Source: Oxytricha trifallax (Eukaryota > Ciliophora > Spirotrichea > Sporadotrichida > Oxytrichidae). From it: a stretch of 64,000 nt of DNA. Positions 48,105-58,912 of this stretch are shown here, in pieces (within the stretch, counting starts at the first letter, position 1; each line of letters opens with the position of its first letter). The position numbers and the translations under genes are program-made. Under the pieces are notes generated by a model, which saw only the letters and a list, made by a program, of their open reading frames with translations, ran no database searches and was not told where the DNA came from. The stretch spans positions 1-64,000 of the forward strand of contig ARYC01017424.1 of assembly GCA_000711775.1 (NCBI GenBank). The letters are read 5' to 3'.

Positions 48105-48839
48105 ATGTTCAAAATTGGATTATAATAAAATTTTATATATGCAAATTCCGTATGTTCAATTCAAATATTTATAGCTGTCGCTGCCTTCCTCGGTTTAACC
48201 AACGCCGTACAAAACTACGATCACAGAATCAACTACGATTACACTTGCAAAGCCCAACACTTGGAGAACTGCTTGTACAATTTTTATTTTCTGATAAAAT
48301 TCTGTAAATTTTATCACTAAATTTTCATATAATTAAGTTAATATAAGATAATGTTAGTATATTAAATGACATCACTCTCTACGGACCCAACGTTGTTCTT
48401 GTTAACCTCGACAACAGATGCCAAGTTGAGAAATTCGAACACGAGGGTATTTTCCTCCAAACCGGAGATCTCCTCTTCGTTACCGGAAGAGAGTACACTT
48501 GCGCCTGGTAAGAATACTTTATATTTTAAGTTCCTAAAAAAAATCAATAAATTGTTAATTACGATTGTAAATTTTTTCTCTTTTTCTTAATGGGAAGAGC
48601 CATGCGACTCACCACTCGACTATGACGTCCTTTTCCCAGGTCTTGATTATGACATGCCACTCATCACCGAGCCAGGTCACAGATAAGAGATAGTCGTGCT
48701 TGAGGCTGTCGGTTCAGGTAAAACTACCTACGAAATACAACTCTCATGGGGCAAAGAGGTCGTAAGAGATGTATCCCTCGACGTCTACGTTGACCAACAA
48801 CCAGGTCTCACCGTTGCCACCCCAAGATTCTCATGCTGA
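48105..48839 (+). CDS. P6: small secreted cysteine protein with three IESs
   Basis: ATG at 48105, TGA at 48837. IESs at 48123-48173 (TA), 48282-48367 (AAT) and 48516-48591 (AAT) leave 522 nt, 173 aa, the same length as P5. Leader MFKIGLAVAAFLGLTNA. Core with all six Cys (YTC, NC, RC, TC, PC, SC). It is convergent with DRC4 (307 bp between stops). Confidence 0.85.
48123..48173. other. 51-bp TA-bounded IES in P6
   Basis: TA at 48121-48122 and 48172-48173. Homologous in position and length to the P5 IES, with sequence largely diverged except the right end (TTATAGCTGT). Confidence 0.75.
48516..48591. other. 76-bp IES in P6 (WQE|WEE site)
   Basis: AAT at 48513-48515 and 48589-48591. Same site as the P2 79-bp IES. 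Right ends look related (CTTTTTCTTAAT / TTTTTCTCAAT). Confidence 0.85.
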
Positions 48840-49145
48840 ACAATAAACCGGTCTTGAACCATTTGATAATCTGCAGTTAATTAGACATACTTCACTTTAG
48901 GTATATTACTACACTTTAATTCACAAAAAATTTACTCATAATAAAATTCTCACTCTCTAATGTTATACTTATTATTAATCATAACCAGTTTGTATTCGTA
49001 ATAAATAAACAGCTCTCCCATTATCATTAGCACTTTTAAATCTTTCTTCATGACTAATTATAACAGTTATAAATTGTGAATGGAATTTTAATTCTTATTA
49101 AGAATTGAAACTGATTTATATACTATAGGAATATTGAGAAAGCTA

Positions 49146-51037
49146 TCAGGCAGCTACGAGACCAGCAGGCATATTCGAGGTGTTAGTCTCCAAGAGTTCT
49201 AGTCCGAGTTCTTCAGCTGGGATTCCAAATTCAACCAATTTAGCTTCGTATACTCTAATTGCATCGTTGTAAGCTTTTGTTGCATGAGCTAGTGAGTACT
49301 TAAGATTTCTAAGGATTGAATTCTTAGCCTCGATTGCTTCTTCCATTTTTTTGCAAATTTCCTCTACGGTCCTTTGATCCAAGCCTGATCTTTGGATAAG
49401 GTGCTGAAGTTGAACTTCTTTTGTATCTAGTTGACTTTGAAGTACACGGAGTTTCTCATCTAGTACTTGATTCTTGTAATCAGCTCTGGTTCTTAATTGC
49501 TGAATAGCTACCTCAAACTTCTTGTACATATCTTCCTTCTCTTTCTCAACAGAGATAAAAGTACAATATTAAAACATCAACCTTTAGAAACTTTTCTTCT
49601 AGTTCCTTCCTCTCTGTCTTGATATCCTTAACTTTCTTTTTAAGTACCAATAGTCTAGCCTTAGCGTTCCTTAGTGCCATTTTATCTTTATCAAAAGTGG
49701 CTAGTTATTTCTTGAGCAAATCTCTGTTCTACTGTGCCTTTGCTAGTGGCCGTTGCAGTTCCTCCATTTTTTATTTCAAGTGATCAACGGTTTTCTGATT
49801 TGCTTCGATTTGAGCACGGATATCAACAAGCTTCTCTTTGTGCATCTTAATAAGCTCCAAGTTTTCCCTTGTGATATCATTGTAGTACTCTTTCATTTCC
49901 TTAAAGGCATCTTCGTGATGACGCATCAGCTCGTTAATGTGTTGGTTCTTACGCTCCTCAATTTCATGGATTTCGACCTTCAAACGCAACTCCAGTTCTT
50001 CACGTAGTCTCTCTAGTTTCATCTCATAGTCCGATATTAACTGCTTCTTGGTAGTTTATTTAAATAAAATATTTTCCAATTCATAATTTTAGATAAAATA
50101 ATGTCTTTCTCGATTTGGATGAGATTTCTCTTGATCTTGGCATCTAAATAATTCATGGTTATATAGCATGAAAAATAGTATATTTTTATTTTTTAAAAGT
50201 AGTGTTGAGACTTAACTCCAATTCCCTGAGGTTAGAATCGAGATCCTTTTCTTTATCTTCAATTTCTCCAATATTTTGCATTTCATCTCTATCGAAGTCC
50301 TCTTTCTATAATTTTCACCTATTATTATGCTTTCTCATATCCTTTTCGTTATCAGTATGGTGAGTCCTCTCTTCTTTCATCAAGAAAATTTATGTCTTTA
50401 TATATTCTACTAACTCTATCACTGTTGTTTGTATGTTCATATTCCAAATGTTTAACTTTTTACCTTATAATCTATAAATTTGGGTCATAAAGTTCTTGCA
50501 TCTTAGTGTCAAAGTTCTTTATTTCAGATTCAGTTTCTTTTATTTCCGTCCTTGTGTTGTGATAGAAGTCATGTATCATGTCTTTCTCGATTTATTGAAG
50601 ATATGACATATTTTCAAATGTCTAATATATATTGGCATCTTATAGTTTTTCCTTGAGAGCTGCCATAGTTTTCTCAAGTGTTTAGCCGTCCATCTTCATG
50701 AACTCATCTTCTGGCTCCGGCTCTTCCTTCATTAATAAATGACACTATTTTTATGCAACATAATTTCTAGTAAAAAAAATATTTAAAGGAAGTCCTCTTT
50801 CTAGCCTCCCTTATGCTTTCTCCAAATATTAATATCAAGAAAGCCGCTTCAGCCTGAACTCTATCAAATTTAGATTTTAACTTTTTGCATGTAAACCTTA
50901 ATTTCCACTCTATGAGCATCATCAAGTTCTAAAATAAAATCAACTGTAAAAAAAATGAGTAATTATTTTAATGTTTATATTTTTCATGGCTCTTCCTTCT
51001 TGCCCTTCTTCTTTCCTTTCTTTTTTTTGCCTCCCAT
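49146..51037 (-). CDS. DRC4: Dynein regulatory complex subunit 4 (GAS8 family)
   Basis: Reverse strand, ATG at 51037 (MGGKKKKGKKKGKKEEP), TGA at 49146. The basic Lys-rich start and the long coiled coil match GAS8. Diagnostic pieces are VEIHEIEERKNQHINELMRH, HEDAFKEMKEYYNDIT, EKLRVLQSQLDTKEVQLQHL, and near the end VYEAKLVEFGIPAEELG and PAGLV. Short introns lie near 49560, 50060, 50190, 50310, 50420, 50760 and 50950. DRC4 is a nexin-dynein regulatory complex subunit on axonemal doublet microtubules and coordinates ciliary beating. Intron borders were not all resolved. Confidence 0.9.
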
Positions 51038-51223
51038 ATTAGCTTAATTCAAATCTTTAAGAAAGATTACTCTTTATTTACTAGCTAATTATTATAATCT
51101 ATTCGAAATTATTTCTTTTAAATTATTTCTCCCAAATAAATCTTTACATGAATTTCATAGCATTCCAATCAATGATATAATTTATAAGTAAAGTTTTAAT
51201 TAAAAGTTTAATTGATTTTCAAG

Positions 51224-53511
51224 TCAAATAGTGTATAGTTTAGTGTAGTTATAGATTTTCCTCTCTAAATATTCGACTTACTGATCCAATAGATGATTCT
51301 CCCCTAAAATTCTCTTAAGCTCGTAGGTGATATCTCTTAATACAACAAATTCATTCACATCGAGTTGCTCATTAAATTTATCGTTTTCGTAGATTTATTT
51401 ATGAAGTTTCATAGCTAATTTATTTAAGTAGGTTCCCTGCTTTTCAGATTGAGCTTCAACTTTGTAGTTTTAAAGTCCGTATAGTAAAAGTTGCAATCTT
51501 AGATTGGCTTCTTCTTTGTTTTCGAAAGGGTCATCTTTCAGTATAATATAGTTTTGATATAATAAAAAAATAATAACTTTGTTATATCTGTTGTGATATC
51601 TCAAACACCATTAGTTTTGAAGTTTTAGTGTCAACTATTTTTAGATCCTCATATTTCTTAAGAACATTGACAAACTGTATGTCATTTACATTAAAACCTT
51701 TTCTTTCCATTACTTCACTGCCATCATTTTCAATAACCATAAACTCCTCAGACTAAATAGCTTTTTACAACATAATTCTTGAAACTTCAGTTAGCTATTG
51801 AATGCATTAAGACATATCTTAATCTTGCTCTTTAGCCTTTTGTATCAAATTAAGAATCATGTGGACTTCTTAGTAAGTTATTACACGTTCTCTGAGTGAA
51901 TTCTTATTTTTTAGCTTTTCACTGATAATTAATGAGAGCATTTCTATGTCATTCTTGTTAAGAGTGTCAGGTGATACAATTCTTAAGAAATCCATGAGAG
52001 ATTCAAACCTAAAGTCATTCATCATAAAGTTCAAGCCCTCTGCTGTTTCAAAGATGCGATGTTTGTAATCATTGACCATCTATTGATATTTTTCGTCACT
52101 CATTAAACTAGGCAGTGACATCTTTCTAAGGTAAAACAACATAAGTAAGTATTCCATATCATCTAAGAGTGCTGTTTCAATGTTTATCACATTTTCGATT
52201 TAGTCCTTAATGTATTCAATCATCAACTGGAAAGTTGCATATTTGCTGATCTTTTAGATTCTCATTTTTTGTTCTTCACGAAGGAATTAGTGAGTTAAAG
52301 TGAGTTCCTTGAAGCCTTCTTTGTTCAGATAGTAAAGCAATTAGATTAAGTGGTTCATCTCCATGTCATGATGCTTCATAAGCACGAGGTTTTATAGGGC
52401 ATACCAAAATGACTTGAAAGGCAGCTGGAATAAGTGGGAGTCCTTAGCAAGACTAGCAGTGGCTGAGAAATCAGAAATGAATTAAAGTTCATTAGCTACT
52501 ATTATGTTGAAAAGCCATTTCATGTCTTCGCTGTCGAACTCAATTATATGTCTCACCTTTCCAAGAATTCTAAATCAAAATTTTATATTGCCAAATAAAA
52601 AAGATTTCCAAAAAATATTTAATTTTTGAAACAAATGAAACTTATATAAAATAAACTGTTTAAATCACTAAAATTATAACTTTTTAAGTTAATGAAATAT
52701 ATTTTTGGTGTAAAACAACTGTGAATTTTTCTAAAAAATAAAAATAAAAAATAAAATCATCTATATGAACTAAAGTCAATCAGATTAAAGATTATTATTT
52801 TTTTTAATTTAGATATGGTTAAAGTATCTTTTTTTTTATTATTATGCAACTTTTTGTAATGCTTGAATATTGATTGAGTAATTACCTGAATATTTTAAGT
52901 ATTTTCTCTTGAATAAGCAATTCATCATGAGTATTATATCTAAACTCATTAAGCATATTGTTGAGTTCCACAATTTCATTGAATTCAGTGTCAGAGTCTA
53001 GCTCCCCTCCTGATCTCTCGTCACTCAGATATTCACTTTCAGCTTTATTTTTGTACTTTTCGGTAAGATCGTTTAACTCGCTAGGATCAGAGACTCCAAA
53101 CATCTCCTTAAGAATGTCTTCTTTCTTAATCGAGTTCTATTAAGCATTAAAAGCATCAATTTCTGACTATGACATGTTCATTAACTTCTCCATTTACTCT
53201 TTACTCTCTTGCTCTTCGTATTCGTCGATTTTAGCAATGGATTTTTATTTATTTACTCTTTTGAACATCTCTGTGTTTCTATCCTCCTCAGAAAGCTCAG
53301 CCAATTTCATTTACTCCTGATATTTTGCATTATTCAGATTGAAGCCTTTTAATGGATCTATGTCATTGATGTTATTGTTTATAGTGAAACTTCTCTAAGA
53401 TTAACTTAAAATACTAAATTACTAAGAGGTGGATTATAGGTGGTAGATTTAAGTATTTCTTGAAGTTTAAAGAAGCCTTTTAAGAGTGTTTAGACGCTAT
53501 AATGTTTTCAT
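51224..53511 (-). CDS. Unknown helical protein with a mitochondrial-type presequence
   Basis: Reverse strand, ATG at 53511, TGA at 51224. The first 45 residues (MKTLQRLNTLKRLLQTSRNT...) hold Arg, Lys, Ser, Thr and Gln but no acidic residue, a mitochondrial targeting pattern. An acidic region (EYLSDERSGGELDSDTEFNE) and an all-helical body without membrane segments follow. A roughly 305-bp interruption at 52573-52880 has GT..AG ends and joins IFR to ILGKVRH. Other introns are far shorter, so it may hold an IES. A second gap is near 51548-51600. No family recognised. The start lies 59 bp from that of COX11. Confidence 0.65.
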
Positions 53512-53570
53512 GGTTTTAAAATTATAATTAAAAGTTAATTAAATTATTATAATTACGAGGTTAATTTAAA
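53512..53570. promoter_or_regulatory. Shared 59-bp upstream region of two divergent mitochondrial genes
   Basis: Only 59 bp, almost pure A/T, separate the two ATGs. Both promoters and both 5' UTRs must fit here or overlap. No motif can be named. Confidence 0.5.
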
Positions 53571-54949
53571 ATGATAATCAGTGGCTTGAAAAATACTTTA
53601 AGAACAATTCCAAGATAAAATAAGCTAAATTTTTTGAAAATATAGTAAAGTCATCTCTAAAAATTGTAACAATGCAGGTATTTTAGTCAATAAAATTAGA
53701 ACGAGGAAAAGCATAATGAATAGCAAAAAGAATAAGAAGAAATTTAAAAGATAATATAAGAATAAATAAAAGAATAAGAGCAATTCTTTATTCCAGCTAA
53801 AGAAATTGATGAATTGAGAGATAAAAAACAAATCGAAAAAGCCAAAAAGTACAATCAATATTTATCATTTAAATTAAGAATTTTGATTTGTAATTTGTCT
53901 TTAACATGAATTTATTTATTTAATTAAACGTATTCGATCCTAAAAATCATGAAGAAACATCTCTTGTTGAAAATGATGAGACTAGACTCCCTCTGTCTGT
54001 GCAAGAGAGAAGACAAACAGTCTAAGTCTACGAGATTTTTAAATTAAAAGCTTAATGGGGTGAATTTTATAGAGTTTATGGAATGGCATTATTCTTGCTA
54101 GGAGGCTTCTTTCTGATAGTACCTTTTTACAATGTAGTCTGCTAAACCTTTGGATTCACAATGAAGCAGCATGCAATTGAATACGGTAAATATAAAGACT
54201 CAGAGATAAATGTGCACAGGAAGTTTCGTATCAACTTTATGGCTCATGCTCAAGATGAAATCCCTTGGGAGTTTGAACCACAAACTGCAACTCTTGTCGT
54301 TAATGCTGGAGAAACAAGTCTGGCTTTCTATAGAGCCTATAATAGATCAGATAAACCAGTTGCTGGAATAGCAGTATATCAAATATTTCCAGATGAGTGT
54401 GCACTCTACTTTAATAAGATCCAGTGTTTTTGCTTTGAAAATCAGCTTTTATATCCAAAGGAATCGGTAGACTTGCCACTTCTCTTTTACTTAGACCCAG
54501 CGATTAACTACGACAAAATTCTCTTTGATACCTAGGACATTATTTTGACTTACCATTTCTTTCCCTCAGCTGATTAAAGCATTGCAGTAGTTCTTTAAAA
54601 AGAAATTGAAAAGCAACAAGAAGAACAGAAAAAACTATAGGAAAAAAGGGAGGAACTTAAGAAACGAGGCATTATTCTTGAAGAAAACAAGAACCCCATG
54701 TATGTAGCTCCCGGTCACAACCCAAAAGAGACTCCAGAAATGTTTATTAAAAAAGTCCAAGTAAATTAGGCAAGAATCAATAAAAGTATTGAGATTTATG
54801 AGTAAAAGGCTAAAGAAGGAAAATTAAACGATACTATAACTGAGAATAAAGACAACGTGGTTATGGTTTCCACTGAAAATAAAAAATAAAATAGTAACGA
54901 TGAAATTAAAAGAGTAAGTACTGAAGAACTTAGAAACGCAATAGCATGA
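53571..54949 (+). CDS. COX11: Cytochrome c oxidase assembly factor COX11
   Basis: ATG at 53571, TGA at 54947. N-terminal presequence (MIISGLKNTLRTIPRQNKLN) and Gln/Glu-rich linker. An AT-rich intron or IES lies near 53,855-53,930. One membrane helix follows (GMALFLLGGFFLIVPFYNVVC), then the intermembrane-space copper domain: WEFEPQTATLVVNAGE, LAFYRAYNRSDKPVAG, YFNKIQCFCFENQ with the copper-binding CFCF, and VDLPLLFYLDPAINYD. COX11 delivers copper to the CuB site of COX1. Odd feature: about 110 extra C-terminal residues, charged and helical (EIEKQQEEQKKLQEKREEL), absent from typical COX11. Confidence 0.93.
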
Positions 54950-55041
54950 AAATAGAAGGGAATTTTATAATATTTAACTTAAGCATTAAAAAGTCTTTTA
55001 AGCAGTTTAATCAACAATATATTTTTATCAATTTATTCGCT

Positions 55042-56044
55042 TCATTCAATAATCTCCTAAACGTTTTCCTTCCCCTTGAAAAGCGGTATAAGCACTAGAT
55101 AGCTACCTGTCTCTGTTTTAATTTCTTTAATCATTAGTAGTGTCTTAAAATCAATATTAAATAATATAATTATAGTCTGTTCCTCCATATGAAGGTCCTC
55201 CTCTTATACCAGCAAATGCATTAACTCTATCCATTCCAATCTATTCTTGATAAACCTAAAATTATAGAATTAACATAATAAATTATTAAGGAAGAAAAAT
55301 TTGTTTCCTGTGGTTAAATTTATATTATTTAATTTCAATTATAGAAAATAATATGTTAAACAAACAATATTAAAAAATAAATCAATAAATTTTAGCATAT
55401 ATCAGATAATGCGATGAATAATCATTTAGATATCTTTCTTAAATATATTAAGTCTATAAAAATTACATTATTTTATTTTTAATCGCCTCTTTTTATATTT
55501 ATAATTTTAATAAAAAATTCATTTTTATTTAATTAAGTTTAAATAGCTTTAAATTCTTTATAAGCTTGGAAACTGCAATAAACTGCAAGTATATAGAATG
55601 TGAACATTATAATAGTAAACCCATAGACAAATCCCATGTTTAATCCATTTCCATTTGCAATACTAATGCCATTGCTGCTCAGTCCACTTCCAAATGCCCC
55701 AGTTTGAATTAAAAATCCAATCATGGTCGCCAGTTGGAAAGCATTGAAAAGACAGAAAATCATGTAAACTAAAATAGTGCAGAAGTTGTGCTGATTTATT
55801 CCACAGTATAAAATCAGACAAGAAATTATGTCACCTATAGAGGCATAGGGGTTTATTATGAACATCTTCAAAATAGCTAAAGTCGCATGGATTGCCAAGA
55901 TATTACTGAAAACAAATGATAATTTAAAATAAAATAAGATTTACTAAATTAATTAATTAATACAATAATTTGCATTGTTGTTTTTAATTTTGAGCCTTTT
56001 TCATTGAGTTAAACTATTTGCTCTTGTTCAAAAGGAATACACAT
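55042..56044 (-). CDS. Small multipass membrane protein, unknown
   Basis: Reverse strand, ATG at 56044 (MCIPFEQEQIVQLNEKG), TGA at 55042. Four hydrophobic helices (ILAIHATLAILKMFII, IISCLILYC, ILVYMIFCLFNAF, YGFTIIMFTFYILAVY), then a short cytosolic tail with GIRGGPSYGGTDYNY in a separate exon and a last exon TGSYLVLIPLF. Interruptions near 55925-55960, 55260-55530 and 55150 are AT-rich. Their exact limits and nature (intron or IES) are unresolved. No family recognised. Confidence 0.6.
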
Positions 56045-56224
56045 TTTATTAATATTTATAATTAACTTTATAGCAATTAATTCCACTTTATTGGCTAAGT
56101 ACTTAGGAAAAAGTAAACTCCCAAAAAACGGTGTGATGTTTAAGATATATAGTGAAGTTCGAGCTAAATAATGAAAGCTTAGTTGGATATATTGATAGGA
56201 AAAATTCTTAAATAAAATTCTGAG

Positions 56225-58419
56225 TCACTGTCTCTTTTCTATATCTTGCAGTATCCACTTATCTTTCTCCTCTAGCCAACTGTTTCCATGGGATTCTTGA
56301 TTTAGATATTTTATGGGAGGGTTGTTTTATGCACTCAAAATATTATAGTCTCCACCAATTTTTGGATTCTAATATATTTGATAATTATTTTTGACATCTT
56401 TGTCGGCCACTTAAAGGTGAGGTATAGACTAAATGGGGGTGGTATTTTGCTGAGTCATTCTTCCCATAAAATCCGAGTTCTTTAGTTAGTTCAATTCCCT
56501 TTTGAGTAACTGTATTTAATTATTCTTCTCATTCATCTATTTTTGGAAGTTCTCATGCAACTCATTATTTTCAAAGAGATTCTGGAATGTGACTCGTTAC
56601 CTTCTCATGTCCCCGATTTTGGTGGAGCTTCTCTAAATTTCCAACTCTTTCGACGCAATTAGCTATTTAAGCTCCACCATTTCTTGGGAGCTTTATTGAT
56701 TCTTCAAATCCTATATTAGGTCTTCTAGCTCTTCAATTCTCATTAAAAGTTTTCCCTGACTTTAAGCGACTGCGTCCCCCGAGTATTGCTACCCGGATTT
56801 AATGGCAATAAATTCAGAGCATTCTCTAAGCAACTTTTGAAGCTCATCTTGAATATCTTAAATATTCTTGTGCAAACCTTAGTTTTCATATATGACACTT
56901 TACTTCTCCTCACCTAAAAATAGATAAAATTACCAAGTTATTCCTTACTTATAACTCTCATTTGTTCAACGAGATATTCAGCAGCTGCCCTTTTATCATC
57001 AATTTACTATATAAAAGCAAATCTTTGATTCGCCTCTATGATTTTCCTTTCCAATTAAGCAACAAGACTTTGATACTAATCTTTTTGTCTCTGGAGTTAC
57101 ATATTTAATCCGTTTTGTTTTTCTTAGAGAGAAAGATTCTCTTAAAGTAGAGCTGACCATTTACGACTGCACTGCTTTTCTCTTTTCTCAAATTCTTCTA
57201 TCACTCTCTTCATTCTCACTATTTCCTTTGATTGTGATTCTAGTAAATTTGTAAAATGATTCGCAGCATTTCCAGCATTTAAAATTAATCATTTATCTAC
57301 AAATAATGTATGTAATTGTTTTAATCGATTTGTTTACTGGATGGAAAGTGATAAATTATTTTTCAAGTCTCCAAGCTCATTTACCTTCTAAGCAATTTCT
57401 TCTCTCAAAAAATCGCACTCTCTTTTATATTCAATAATTTGCTTTGACCAGTCTTATTTTGATAGCTCCCCCAATTTCTCGCTCAAGTCTTAATTGGCTT
57501 ATTTAAGTTGATCGTTTTATCGTTTCAATCCCTCTGTGTAATCACGTATAACATCCTCTTTTTACTAATATTTTAGCACTTGCTGCCTCATTATTTCGTG
57601 ATCGTTTTTTAATTGGTCTACGAGCTACTTATAGTTGAGTACAATCTCTTCTTTTTCTTGGACTAAACGTTCTTAATCTTTGATTTGCTGCTCATTCTCG
57701 ATGTATTTGGCATTTAAATGATAGATTTGTTTGTCTTTATCTTATAGCTACTTATGAAATTGAGATAATTTTTACTAGTCTGTGTCTTTCATTGTGTTTG
57801 TAAGCTGATTCTTATAATTTTCAAGTTCTTTAATGTTAATTTTTAGTTTTGCATCGTATTCTTCTTGCATTTGATCTCTTAGTTTCTTGATTTCTTCATG
57901 AAATTGAGATTATTTCTGCTGCTAGTTGATGTCTTATAATTAAACTGATAATCTACAAATATATAATTAACGGTCAATATTATAGTCTTAACTTTGGACA
58001 TTTTAAGCGTCTTAATTATTTAGGCGTTTCGATGTGTCTTAAACAGCGAAGTGATCAATTTAAGCATAGTTAGGAAAACTTTCTTATACCAATTAAACTT
58101 TTTCTTCTGCTGCCCTTCCATATCTTTGGATTAGTGGATTATTAAAGTCGTTGATCGAGCTTTACATATCCTCTTATTCATCTTATTATAGTATTTTCCT
58201 GGAAGAACCAAGACTCAATCTATTCAGATTTACATAATCCAAATCAGCGGACTCCCTGATTTGTGGTTACATTGTAAGTGGTTATTATTGGTACCCTTGT
58301 AAATTATTTTAAGTGAAAGAGCCTGAGTAATGTGGTTGCTATTATTAATAACCATATTACTACTGCCTTTGGAAAGCTAAGAGTTGCTGTTATTGCTACT
58401 GTTGCTGATAATCTTGCAT
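56225..58419 (-). CDS. Coiled-coil protein, Gln-rich N-terminus
   Basis: Reverse strand, ATG at 58419, TGA at 56225. The first 60 residues are dominated by Gln, with Tyr spaced between (QQYGYQQQQPHYSG). After a short linker the whole protein is a coiled coil of about 480 residues (KKLRDQMQEEYDAKLKINIK, EYKRECDFLREEIAQKVNEL, MRIEELEDLIQDLKNQ), then a tail with KDKWILQDIEKRQ. Intron near 56905-56945. An in-frame TGA near 57305 implies a further intron or IES there. Likely a cytoskeletal or basal-body component by composition only. Confidence 0.65.
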
Positions 58420-58912
58420 TTTCTTCAAGTTTTATAATTAAATTTAAATAAAATCAGTTTAAGTTATATTGAAATATAATCATTGCATGAGATCAGAATA
58501 TGATGCATGAAAAGTTTAGAGAGTACAAGATTTTCTATTTATTTTACATTAATTATAGATTATACAATTATAATAAAGCAGATATAGTTATAATCAAAAC
58601 ACAAACCTACATTAATATTTGCTGATTTTATTTTAATTTTGATTTAGTAGGTTAAAGTATATTAATTTATTTTTTTTATAAAAATTGTGAAAGACCTTAA
58701 TAGTTATCTATTTCATTTTATTTAATAAATAGAGCTTTTTTAATCGAAAATAAAATATTTTCATTTATTTTTACAATTACTCGAAGTAATTTTTTCTAAA
58801 ATCTGAATTATTTTCATAAATATTATTCAATGCTCTTATTTAAGTTAAAAATATAAAAGATTTTCTTTTATAGTAAAATAAATAATATAGTCAAGATAAA
58901 TTTGAATTTTAA
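58420..58912. other. Divergent intergenic region
   Basis: 493 bp, very AT-rich, between two head-to-head genes. No motif recognised. Confidence 0.6.

Noticed and set aside
48513..48591. Reading the WQE|WEE inserts in P2 and P6 as introns
   Set aside because: GTAAGAAT at the left border is itself coding in uninterrupted paralogues (TAA = Gln), and the right border is not AG. A repeat-bounded IES fits better.
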